Of a DNA stretch of 64,000 nucleotides, positions 28,074 through 35,777 are shown piece by piece. The DNA comes from Pseudomonas sp. H9 (lineage in GTDB: Bacteria > Pseudomonadota > Gammaproteobacteria > Pseudomonadales > Pseudomonadaceae): the NCBI RefSeq assembly GCF_004353925.1, contig NZ_SMOK01000011.1, forward strand, positions 541,531-605,530. Reading direction: 5' to 3'. Position 1 is the first letter of the stretch. Every line of letters starts with the position of its first letter. The translations under genes and the position numbers were made by a program. The notes below the pieces were generated by a model. The model saw nothing but the letters and a program-made list of their open reading frames with translations. It had not been told where the DNA came from and made no database searches.

Positions 28074-30308
28074 ATGAATAACTGGCCACGCCTGGCGCTG
28101 TGCGCAGCCGGGCTTTCCCTCTCGCTGGCCGGCAGTGCCTGGGCCGGCCTCAAAGCGGTCGATCCCGGCCCTTACACCCTGGCCACCGGGCGTTACCCGA
28201 TGTGGTACCAGGACCACAATGACCTGTCGATGGAACTGTGCCAATCCAGGGCTGCAAGCTCGCGAGTACCGGTGTCGGTACCGCCGGCCTACATGTGTAC
28301 CCTTCTGCCAGAGCCCGGTATCTACGATGATGCCCTGCCATTGGTATTTCCGGACAACTGGCCACCAGAGATGTTCTGGTACCTGGCTGAGACCTCGATC
28401 CCGGCAGTTGGCAACAGTGGATATGAGTTGGACGTGTACGTCGCCGGTATCGAAGCGGCGTTCGCTTCCGAAAATCCGGTCGATGGCGATCAGCAAAGCT
28501 TCGCCCGTATCCGTCTGCGGGTCTCGGTGCCCCAGGCCGGCAGGTACGTGATCACCCACCCCTACGGCGTCGAAACCGTCGACGTCACGACCCCCGGACG
28601 TCGGGCCATCAACATCACTCGAGATGTCGGCATCGGAGCACCAGGGGTTTTCACCGGCGTGCTCAACGGCGCACTCGGGCCGTTCCTGCGCGGCGTCGGT
28701 GGCCCCTATACCGAGATCAACCCGGACACCGGAGCCACCGAGACCTTTATCGGCGACCCGAACCTGACCGAGGCGGTGGTGGGCAGCCCGTTCAACACCA
28801 ACTTCGTGCGTATCCAGGGCCCGGCCGGGACCATCCAGACCAACCTGTTCACCGTGTCCGGCAAGGTGCTCGACGCGCGTACTCAGGTCGCGGCAGAACT
28901 GGAGCGTGCCAGTTACCGGCGTACCTCTGCCGGTACCCGCGTCGAGGTGTTTGCCAAGGCGCCGAACACTGCCACCTTGTGCTTCCGTGAAACCCTGGCG
29001 TTGGTGCCAGGCACGCCACCCTCACCTTGCCAGTTCAACTTGCTGGCCGATAACAACGGCTTGTTCTTCGCTAACCACTTGAGCACCGCCGCCCCGCCTC
29101 CGGTCATTGTCGTCACCGCTACCGACCCGACCGGGGTCAACCGCCCCACCGCGCTGTCGCGCAAGCTCAGCGACGTGGTCAAAGTCACTACCGCACGCTA
29201 CGACTGGGCCAACAAACGCCTGCGTATCGAGGCCAGCTCCAGCGACGAAGTACAGGTTCCTGACCTGGTCGCCCAGGGCTATGGCCGCCTGTCCAAGTCC
29301 GGCACCGTGCAAACCCTGACGGTCAACGACCTGACCCAGCCGCCCGCCACGGTGACGATCAAGTCTGCTGCCGGTGGCAGCGACACTGAAGCGGTCGTGA
29401 TCGTCGGTAACGCCCCGGTCGAAGCGGAAAACCAGGCACCACTGGCGCAAGCCGACCAGGGCAGCACCAGCTTCGGCGTGCCGCTGACCCTGAACCTGCT
29501 GAGCAACGACAGCGACCCGGACAACAACAACCCACTGACCATCAGCGACCTCACTCAACCGGCCACCGGCCAGGGCACTGTCGCCCTCAGCGGCAGCACC
29601 GCAGTGGTCTACACCCCACCTGCGGTGGTCAACGCCCCCCTGACCACCACCTTCACCTACCGTGCCCAGGACAACAAAGGGCTGAAGTCGGAAATAACCA
29701 CCGTGACCGTCACCGTCGCCCCGAACCAGGCGCCGATCGCCAACGCCGACACCGCCGCCACCCTGGGCGTCGCGCTGCCGATCAACGTCCTGCTCAACGA
29801 CACTGACCCAGAAGGCAACACGCCGTTGGTTGTGGACAGCGTCAACCAGCCGGCACCTGGACGCGGCACCGTCACCACCGATGGCACCCAGATCACCTAC
29901 ACCCCACCGGCCACCGTAACGGCAGCCTTCGCAGCCACCTTCACCTACATCGCCCGCGACAGCCTCGGCGCCTTGTCGGCCCCTGCAACCGTCACCGTAC
30001 AGGTCTCGCCACGGCCTGCCGGCGCAGAGACCTTCACCGTCACCGCTGCCTCCGTCACGGCGCGCTCCAACAACCGCTACAACTGGGACCTCTCCGGTAC
30101 CTCGTCGGTGACCACAGGCAACACCATCACCGTACAAGTCACTACCCCGACCGGGTTGGTCACCCTGGGCAGTACCGCAGTACCGCTGACCGGCCGCTGG
30201 CGGCTGACGGTGAGCAACAGCACCACGGTGATCCCGACCGCGGCGCCTACGGCCACCATCCGCAGTAGCCAGGGCACCGTCCGCACCGTACCGGTAACCG
30301 TGCAGTAA
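28074..30308 (+). CDS. Secreted DPGPY-family protein with two Ig/cadherin-like repeats
   Basis: 744 residues from ATG 28074 (AGGAGG 4-5 bases before; the ATG at 28035 overlaps the previous stop and lacks one). Signal peptide ends SAWA. Residues about 25-455 are a paralogue of the preceding protein (shared GPFLRGVGGPYTE, FIGDPNL, GSPFNTNF, AAGGSDTEAVV). Two tandem Ig/cadherin-like domains follow, each starting NQAPLAQAD or NQAPIANAD and containing LLSNDSDPDNNNPL or LLNDTDPEGNTPL and TYTPPA, of the kind found in large adhesins (calcium-binding Asp residues visible). A final domain of about 100 residues is Thr/Ser-rich. Likely cell-surface or matrix protein; the shared N-terminal domain has no function known to me. 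Confidence 0.7.
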   Translation: MNNWPRLALCAAGLSLSLAGSAWAGLKAVDPGPYTLATGRYPMWYQDHNDLSMELCQSRAASSRVPVSVPPAYMCTLLPEPGIYDDALPLVFPDNWPPEMFWYLAETSIPAVGNSGYELDVYVAGIEAAFASENPVDGDQQSFARIRLRVSVPQAGRYVITHPYGVETVDVTTPGRRAINITRDVGIGAPGVFTGVLNGALGPFLRGVGGPYTEINPDTGATETFIGDPNLTEAVVGSPFNTNFVRIQGPAGTIQTNLFTVSGKVLDARTQVAAELERASYRRTSAGTRVEVFAKAPNTATLCFRETLALVPGTPPSPCQFNLLADNNGLFFANHLSTAAPPPVIVVTATDPTGVNRPTALSRKLSDVVKVTTARYDWANKRLRIEASSSDEVQVPDLVAQGYGRLSKSGTVQTLTVNDLTQPPATVTIKSAAGGSDTEAVVIVGNAPVEAENQAPLAQADQGSTSFGVPLTLNLLSNDSDPDNNNPLTISDLTQPATGQGTVALSGSTAVVYTPPAVVNAPLTTTFTYRAQDNKGLKSEITTVTVTVAPNQAPIANADTAATLGVALPINVLLNDTDPEGNTPLVVDSVNQPAPGRGTVTTDGTQITYTPPATVTAAFAATFTYIARDSLGALSAPATVTVQVSPRPAGAETFTVTAASVTARSNNRYNWDLSGTSSVTTGNTITVQVTTPTGLVTLGSTAVPLTGRWRLTVSNSTTVIPTAAPTATIRSSQGTVRTVPVTVQ

Positions 30309-30325
30309 TCGCAGGAGACATGACC

Positions 30326-30799
30326 ATGGCGCGCCTGACCACCTTGCTGTTGTGCCTGACCCTGATCGGTCAGGCCGCCCTGGCCGACGACTTGATGGAC
30401 AACGCCGACCTCGGCCCTGGGGGCGACCTGGGAGAACCCGTGTACTTGCAGCCACTGCCCGGCACCACCGGGCAGCAGGCACAGATCGACCAGAACGGGC
30501 AATCCAATCGCGCCGCCATCGGCCAGGACGGGCAAACCCTGCTCGGTCGCATCGTGCAGTCCGGTGGCGCACAAGAGGCGTACATCCTGCAGCAAGGCAA
30601 CGACCTGATGGCCACGATCAACCAGCAAGGCTATGACAACAGCGCCTCGATTGCTCAGAGCGGCAGCAACAACCGCGCAAACATCGAGCAATACGGCAAC
30701 AGCAACAGCGCCAGCATCGTCCAGAACGGCTCCGGGCTACAAAGCTCGGTGGTTCAGGCGGGCAATGGCCAGCATGTGCAAGTTAACCAATATCGCTAA
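30326..30799 (+). CDS. Curlin-repeat protein, CsgB-like
   Basis: 157 residues. ATG 30326 is preferred over 30320 because AGGAG ends 8 bases before it rather than 2. Signal peptide ends QAALA. After a linker of about 35 residues there are five tandem units of 22 residues following the curlin pattern (x6-[A/S]-x-[I/V]-x-Q-x-G-x2-N), for example NRANIEQYGNSNSASIVQ. Five repeats is the usual size of CsgB and CsgA. Curlins polymerise outside the cell into amyloid fibres; CsgB acts as nucleator. The acidic DDLMDNADLGPGGDLGEP leader is unlike enteric CsgB. It is directly followed by the long curlin. No csgD, E, F or G is in this window. Confidence 0.82.
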   Translation: MARLTTLLLCLTLIGQAALADDLMDNADLGPGGDLGEPVYLQPLPGTTGQQAQIDQNGQSNRAAIGQDGQTLLGRIVQSGGAQEAYILQQGNDLMATINQQGYDNSASIAQSGSNNRANIEQYGNSNSASIVQNGSGLQSSVVQAGNGQHVQVNQYR

Positions 30800-30815
30800 A
30801 CCTGGAGGCACCACC

Positions 30816-32261
30816 ATGTTCAAGCTCGCTCCCTTAAGCGCCGCCATTGTTCTGTGCCTCGCCGGCCAGGCCATGGCTGACAGCAGCCTGTCGACCCAGA
30901 ACCAGTCCGGTACTGAAAACATCGCCGAGGTCAAACAGACGGCTGCGCCCCTGAGTACCACCACGCAGACCCAGGTCGGTACCGGCAACAACCACGCCGC
31001 CAAGCAAGACGGTGGCAACAGTAAAATCGAGCAAAGCACCCAAGGCGAATACAACGCCGGCTACGCCGAACAACTGTTCGAGTTCGGCAGTGAGATCAAT
31101 CAGCAATCGGCCGGATCGCTGAACAACACCCATGCCAGCCAATCGCTGGGCACGGAAAACACCGCCAAACAATCCCAGGAAGGCAGCGGCAACTTCACCT
31201 TCGTCTATCAAGACAGCCAGACCGGCAGCCGCGGCACCACCGAACAATACGGCGACGGCAACCGCGCCTTCGTCGAGCAATTCAACGGCGGGATCGCCAA
31301 CAACGCCTTGAGCGTGCAGACCGGTGTCGACAACTACAGCGCAGCCGAACACATCAACCACAACGACGGTCAGATCGGCATCTATCAGGAAGGTGACGGC
31401 AACTGGGCCTATGGCGATCAACGCGAGGGCCAGGGTGGCACCATTTCCATCAACCAGGCCGGTGCGACCAACTCCGTTGAAATCTGGCAAGACACCCAGA
31501 CCGACAGCCACGCCGCCGTCACCCAGAATGGCGTGACCAACGAAAGCGTGATCGACCAAAGCTTTGGTGAAAACAACAACGCCAGCATCCTGCAGACCGG
31601 CGACGTCAACGCCATCTATGCCGACCAGTACGAGTCGACCAGTTCACTGGCCACCCTGACCCAATCCGGTTCCGGCAACGTCAGCTTTACCTACCAGACC
31701 GGCGACAACCACGTACTGGAGGTCAGCTCCACCGGTATCGGCAACAAAGTGCTGGCCAGCAACTGGAAAGGTGACAAGGAAGGCGGCCAGTTCGGTAGCA
31801 GCCAAGGCGCAGTCATCACCCAAGACGGCAAAAACAACAGCGCCAACCTGACTCAGGAAGGCATGAACCAACTGACCAACCTGAACCAGACCGGTGAACG
31901 CAACACCGTCGAGGTGACCCAAACCACCAACAACAACGAGCTGTACTTCGATCAGAACGGCTCCGACAACCTGCTGATTGCCGATCAGCGCGGTATCAGC
32001 AACTACGCCACCGGCTCCAGCGCCGGCATGGAAAACAGCGTCAAGCTGGACCAGAGCGGTACTGGCAACCAGAGCTCTACCTGGCAACTGTACGGTGACA
32101 ACAACAGCGCCATTATCAAACAGACCGATGGTGTCAACGTGGCCTACGTGACCCAGGGTGGCTCAGGTAACCAGGCATCGGTCGACCAGAGCGGTGCCAG
32201 CATGACCGCGACGGTTAACCAGTACGGTACCGGTAACCAAGCCACTGTATTGCAGCAATAA
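30816..32261 (+). CDS. Long curlin-repeat protein, CsgA-like amyloid subunit
   Basis: 481 residues from ATG 30816 (TGGAGG 7 bases before), 16 bases after the shorter curlin. Signal peptide ends QAMA. The mature part is almost wholly Gln/Asn/Gly-rich and built of roughly 20 imperfect curlin units (AxIxQxGxxN pattern; clear examples NSANLTQEGMNQLTNLNQTG and NQASVDQSGASMTATVNQYG), about four times the size of enteric CsgA. Predicted to form an extended beta-solenoid and extracellular amyloid. Several units are acidic (D, E) and His-containing, which might bind metal; this is inference. It is the last gene before a strong terminator. It needs a CsgG/E/F secretion route from elsewhere in the genome, or uses the upstream novel proteins. 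Confidence 0.82.
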   Translation: MFKLAPLSAAIVLCLAGQAMADSSLSTQNQSGTENIAEVKQTAAPLSTTTQTQVGTGNNHAAKQDGGNSKIEQSTQGEYNAGYAEQLFEFGSEINQQSAGSLNNTHASQSLGTENTAKQSQEGSGNFTFVYQDSQTGSRGTTEQYGDGNRAFVEQFNGGIANNALSVQTGVDNYSAAEHINHNDGQIGIYQEGDGNWAYGDQREGQGGTISINQAGATNSVEIWQDTQTDSHAAVTQNGVTNESVIDQSFGENNNASILQTGDVNAIYADQYESTSSLATLTQSGSGNVSFTYQTGDNHVLEVSSTGIGNKVLASNWKGDKEGGQFGSSQGAVITQDGKNNSANLTQEGMNQLTNLNQTGERNTVEVTQTTNNNELYFDQNGSDNLLIADQRGISNYATGSSAGMENSVKLDQSGTGNQSSTWQLYGDNNSAIIKQTDGVNVAYVTQGGSGNQASVDQSGASMTATVNQYGTGNQATVLQQ

Positions 32262-32302
32262 CACGGGTTCCCTCGGCGTTCTCCGCGCTTTTTCCCGCTT
32301 GG

Positions 32303-32338
32303 CCACAGTCACCGATGGGGGTGGCTGTGGTCCTTTTT
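32303..32338 (+). terminator. Intrinsic terminator of the curlin operon
   Basis: Stem ccacagtcacc / ggtggctgtgg (one mismatch) with a 6-base loop, then cc and TTTTT, starting 41 bases after the long curlin stop. Confidence 0.85.
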
Positions 32339-32357
32339 ATTCAACCATCACCCTCCA

Positions 32358-32428
32358 GTGGGAGCGGGCTTGCCCCGCGATTGGCGGTGTGTCAGTTGAA
32401 TCGCATCGCGGGGCAAGCCCGCTCCTAC
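32358..32428. repeat. REP doublet
   Basis: Complete inverted pair gtgggagcgggcttgcccc / ggggcaagcccgctcctac right after the curlin terminator. The spacer is nearly identical to that of the doublet at 34883. Between this and the Fur box (32429-32527) nothing else is seen. Confidence 0.9.
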
Positions 32429-32527
32429 AACAGGCTCGCTTCTATCAAATGGGGAGCTCAATCCATCGGTTTAGAGCCTTCCGGTTCGACGCGTTAATAT
32501 TTTATTTTGAGCTCGAAGTCTTTACAT

Positions 32528-32546
32528 GCAAATGCTAATCCTTATC
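32528..32546. promoter_or_regulatory. Fur box of the siderophore receptor gene
   Basis: gcaaatgctaatccttatc matches the 19-base consensus gataatgataatcattatc at 15 positions. It lies 72 bases before the receptor start, so the receptor should be repressed by Fur-iron. Confidence 0.8.
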
Positions 32547-32617
32547 ATTCTCGACGCCTTGAGCGCGGGCATCCTGCTGTCCGCCCCGCTCACCTTTTGT
32601 TCAAGGAGACATTTGAC

Positions 32618-34864
32618 ATGGCGTCGCGCTTCACCTTCAGCCCCTTGAGTATTGCCTTGCTGGCAACACTGGGCACTTCGAATCTCGCTGCAACCACGCT
32701 TGAGCTCCCACCAGACGAGGTTCAGATCCAGCCAACCGACCTTCCAGTTGCAGGCAGCCGCCAAGCGATCGAGCTGGAAAAAACCAGAGTGCTGGGCACC
32801 GCCGAAGAAGAACTGAAACAAGCCCCCGGGGTGTCGATCATCACCGCAGAAGACATTCAGCGGCGCCCGCCAGTCAATGACCTGTCCGACATCATCCGCC
32901 GTGAACCTGGGGTCAACCTCACCGGCAACAGCAGCAGCGGTGCCCGGGGTAACAACCGCCAGATCGACCTGCGCGGCATGGGCCCGGAAAACACCTTGGT
33001 TCTCATCGATGGCAAGCCCTCCACTTCGCGCAACGCCGTGCGCTATGGCTGGAGTGGCGACCGTGATACCCGAGGTGAAACCAACTGGGTACCCGCCGAA
33101 GAGGTCGAGCGCATCGAGATCCTGCGCGGCCCGGCCGCCGCTCGCTACGGTTCAGGGGCCATGGGCGGTGTGGTGAACATCATCACCAAACGCCCAACCG
33201 AACAATTGCGCGGTGCCATGACCCTGTACACCCTGTTCCCCGAGGACGATGCCGAAGGCACGGGCAAGCGCGTCAACTTCAGCCTCAGCGGGCCACTGAC
33301 CGACAGCCTGGTGTTTCGCGTTTACGCCAACCTGAACAAAACCGACGCCGATGACATGACCATCAACTCGGCCCACCAGGCTTACCAAGAGTCGCTGATG
33401 GCCGGCCGTGAAGGCGTACGCAACAAAGACATCAATGGTTTGCTGAGCTGGAAGATCGACCCGGCCAACACCCTCGACCTGGAATCAAGCTACAGTCGCC
33501 AGGGCAACATTTTCGCCGGTGACACCATGCTCAACGCCGGCGGCGAGTTCGTTGAAAGCCAGGTTGGCAAGGAAACCAACGTCATGCAACGCTCCAGCTT
33601 CGCCGCGACCCATCGTGGCGACTACGACTGGGGCACTTCGACTGCATCGCTCTCCTACGACCTGACGCGCAATGATCGTCTCAATGAAGGCCTCGCCGGT
33701 TGGGGCGAAGGCGCACCGTCCGGTGGCGCCGGGCGCTTTGAGTCGCGCCTGCGCAACACCCGTGCCACTGGCGAGATCAACCTGCCGCTGAGCAGCGCGT
33801 TCGAGCAGGTGTTGACCCTGGGCGCTGAGTACCTTTACGAATCGCTCAACGACCCTGGTTCACTGCGCCCGCAAAGCTATGACCCAGGTGCCGAACTGCC
33901 AGGCTTCGACCGTACCCAGACCAAGTCCACGGCGCGCAGTTTCGCGCTATACGCCGAAGACAATATTGAACTCGGGCTGAACACCATCGTCACGCCGGGT
34001 GTGCGCTACGACCATCATGAAGACTTCGGCAGCAACTGGAGCCCGAGCCTGAACGCCTCGCATCAGATCACCGAAGCCCTGAGCATCAAGGGTGGCATCG
34101 CCCGCGCCTACAAAACCCCGAACCTGTACCAGGCCAACCCCAACTACCTGCTGTACAGCCGTGGCGGTGGCTGCAACAGCAGCGAGACCAACATAGGCGG
34201 TTGCTACTTGCTGGGTAACGCCAATCTCGATCCGGAAACCAGCATCAACAAAGAACTGGGCGTGGCCTACGACAAAGGTACCTGGCACGCCAGCGCCACC
34301 TACTTCCGTAACGACTACAAGAACAAGATCGAGGCGGGTAATCAGGCCTTGTTCCGGCTGCCCAATGGCCGCCGTATTCTGCGCTGGGAAAATACCGGTA
34401 AAGCTCTGGTGCAAGGCGTGGAAGGCAACCTGTTCATCGCGCTCACGCCCAGCCTTGAGTGGAACACCAACTTCACCTACATGATCGACTCTGAAGACAA
34501 GGAAACCGGCGAACCACTGAGCATCATTCCCGAGTACACGGTCAACAGCACCCTGGACTGGAACGCCACCGACAAGCTCTCCTTCCAGCTCAACGGTACC
34601 TACTATGGCAAGCAGGAGGCGCCGAGCTACAACGCCCGGGCTAACGAAGCACTGGATCCGAAGGTGCGTAAAAATGTTGACCCTTACGGATTGATGGGCA
34701 TCAGCAGCGGGTATGAATTCAACAAACACCTGAGCGTGCGTGTCGGCGTCAACAACCTGTTCGACAAACGCCTGTACCGCGAGGGCAACTCGGATGAAGC
34801 CGGTGCGTTGACCTATAACGAACCGGGCCGGGCCTACTACGCCTCCTTCACCACATCATTCTAA
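32618..34864 (+). CDS. pfeA: TonB-dependent ferric siderophore receptor, FepA/PfeA/PirA type
   Basis: 748 residues from ATG 32618 (AAGGAG 9 bases before). Signal peptide about 1-25. The plug domain (about 60-190) shows the catecholate-receptor signature: APGVSIITAEDIQRRPPVND, NSSSGARGNNRQIDLRGMGP, NTLVLIDGKPSTSRN, RGPAAARYGSGAMGGVVNII. A 22-strand barrel follows with a FepA-like GGGCNSSETNIGGCYLLGN loop (disulfide), ending in the barrel-closing Phe (ASFTTSF). Imports ferric enterobactin or a similar catecholate across the outer membrane using TonB. PfeA and PirA cannot be separated by eye. A Fur box lies upstream; no dedicated PfeR/S pair flanks it (the nearby phosphorelay is of another type). 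Confidence 0.88.
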   Translation: MASRFTFSPLSIALLATLGTSNLAATTLELPPDEVQIQPTDLPVAGSRQAIELEKTRVLGTAEEELKQAPGVSIITAEDIQRRPPVNDLSDIIRREPGVNLTGNSSSGARGNNRQIDLRGMGPENTLVLIDGKPSTSRNAVRYGWSGDRDTRGETNWVPAEEVERIEILRGPAAARYGSGAMGGVVNIITKRPTEQLRGAMTLYTLFPEDDAEGTGKRVNFSLSGPLTDSLVFRVYANLNKTDADDMTINSAHQAYQESLMAGREGVRNKDINGLLSWKIDPANTLDLESSYSRQGNIFAGDTMLNAGGEFVESQVGKETNVMQRSSFAATHRGDYDWGTSTASLSYDLTRNDRLNEGLAGWGEGAPSGGAGRFESRLRNTRATGEINLPLSSAFEQVLTLGAEYLYESLNDPGSLRPQSYDPGAELPGFDRTQTKSTARSFALYAEDNIELGLNTIVTPGVRYDHHEDFGSNWSPSLNASHQITEALSIKGGIARAYKTPNLYQANPNYLLYSRGGGCNSSETNIGGCYLLGNANLDPETSINKELGVAYDKGTWHASATYFRNDYKNKIEAGNQALFRLPNGRRILRWENTGKALVQGVEGNLFIALTPSLEWNTNFTYMIDSEDKETGEPLSIIPEYTVNSTLDWNATDKLSFQLNGTYYGKQEAPSYNARANEALDPKVRKNVDPYGLMGISSGYEFNKHLSVRVGVNNLFDKRLYREGNSDEAGALTYNEPGRAYYASFTTSF

Positions 34865-34882
34865 GCCCTTCACTAAACCCCG

Positions 34883-34953
34883 GTGGGAGCGGGCTTGCCC
34901 CGCGATTGGCGGTGTGTCAGCTGAATCGCATCGCGGGGCAAGCCCGCTCCCAC
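34883..34953. repeat. REP doublet
   Basis: Complete inverted pair gtgggagcgggcttgcccc / ggggcaagcccgctcccac, 19 bases after the receptor stop. Confidence 0.9.
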
Positions 34954-35109
34954 TGTGTATTGGCACCAGAAACACTGGATAGCATCCGCCATAAATGTAG
35001 GAATTTACGTCAAACATAGGCAAATAATTCAACACATACAGGCCTCCCGTACTATCGTTCTTTGAATCGACGTATTGTTGGCGCCCTTCCCGTCCCGGTA
35101 ATGGCGTAC

Positions 35110-35126
35110 TCCTGAATGATTCAGGA
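35110..35126. promoter_or_regulatory. Perfect palindrome upstream of the response regulator gene
   Basis: tcctgaatgattcagga (8+1+8) centred 41 bases before the TTG start. A plausible self-regulation site for the NarL-type regulator, or for another dimeric factor. The remaining upstream bases (34954-35109) are AT-rich with no gene. Confidence 0.45.
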
Positions 35127-35158
35127 ATTTGCTTACATACTCGACAAGGAGCTGAACG

Positions 35159-35770
35159 TTGATCTCTGTCTTGATAGTTGATGACCACTCCACCGTACGT
35201 TTTGCCGTACGCACCCTGCTCCAGCGCGAAGGCTTCGAGGTTGTCGGCGAGGCCTACGAAGGCGAAACCGCAACGCAATTGGCCCGACAACTGCGCCCGG
35301 ATGTGGTGATCCTGGACATCGGCCTGCCCGGTATCGACGGCCTCAGCGTATTGAAGCGCTTGCGCCTGCTCGAACCGTCCCCGCGCATCATGGTCCTCAG
35401 CGGCCAACCCACCGAGCTGTTTGCCCGGCGTTGCCTGGATGCCGGGGCCTCGGCTTTCGTGCGCAAAGACGAAGACCTTGAAGCCCTGGTGTCGGCCCTC
35501 AAGGCCATGATCAAGGGGTATTCGATCTTCCCTGAACTGTCGGCGCAGCATGGCCCGCTGCTCAGCGAGCAACAGCGTCTGGAGAAGTTGTCCGACCAGG
35601 AACTTGCCGTGTTACGTCTGCTGTCCGAAGGGCGATCCAACAATGCCATCGCCGAACGCATGCACCTGAGTGCTAAAACAGTCAGCACTTACAAAACCCG
35701 GATTCTGGAGAAACTGGAACTCAACTCGCTGGTTGAACTGCTCGATCTGTCGCGTCGTCATTCGATCTGA
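35159..35770 (+). CDS. NarL/BvgA/EvgA-type response regulator
   Basis: 203 residues. It starts at TTG: AAGGAG lies 7 bases before it, the REC domain begins at once (ISVLIVDDHSTVRFA), and no ATG exists until mid-domain. REC about 1-120 with D8, D9 and phospho-acceptor D53 (VILDIGLPG) and the conserved Lys in FVRKDED. A LuxR/GerE helix-turn-helix at about 135-200 (LSDQELAVLRLLSEGRSNNAIAERM, here split: LSDQELAVLRLLSEG, RSNNAIAERMHLS). The gene for a BvgS/EvgS-like hybrid kinase begins 8 bases after its stop, so the pair forms a phosphorelay. Target genes unknown. Confidence 0.88.
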   Translation: MISVLIVDDHSTVRFAVRTLLQREGFEVVGEAYEGETATQLARQLRPDVVILDIGLPGIDGLSVLKRLRLLEPSPRIMVLSGQPTELFARRCLDAGASAFVRKDEDLEALVSALKAMIKGYSIFPELSAQHGPLLSEQQRLEKLSDQELAVLRLLSEGRSNNAIAERMHLSAKTVSTYKTRILEKLELNSLVELLDLSRRHSI

Positions 35771-35777
35771 ACCCATC

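Noticed and set aside
29022..30572. 516-residue minus-strand frame opposite the Ig-repeat and curlin genes
   Set aside because: Low-complexity antisense product of repeat-rich coding DNA.
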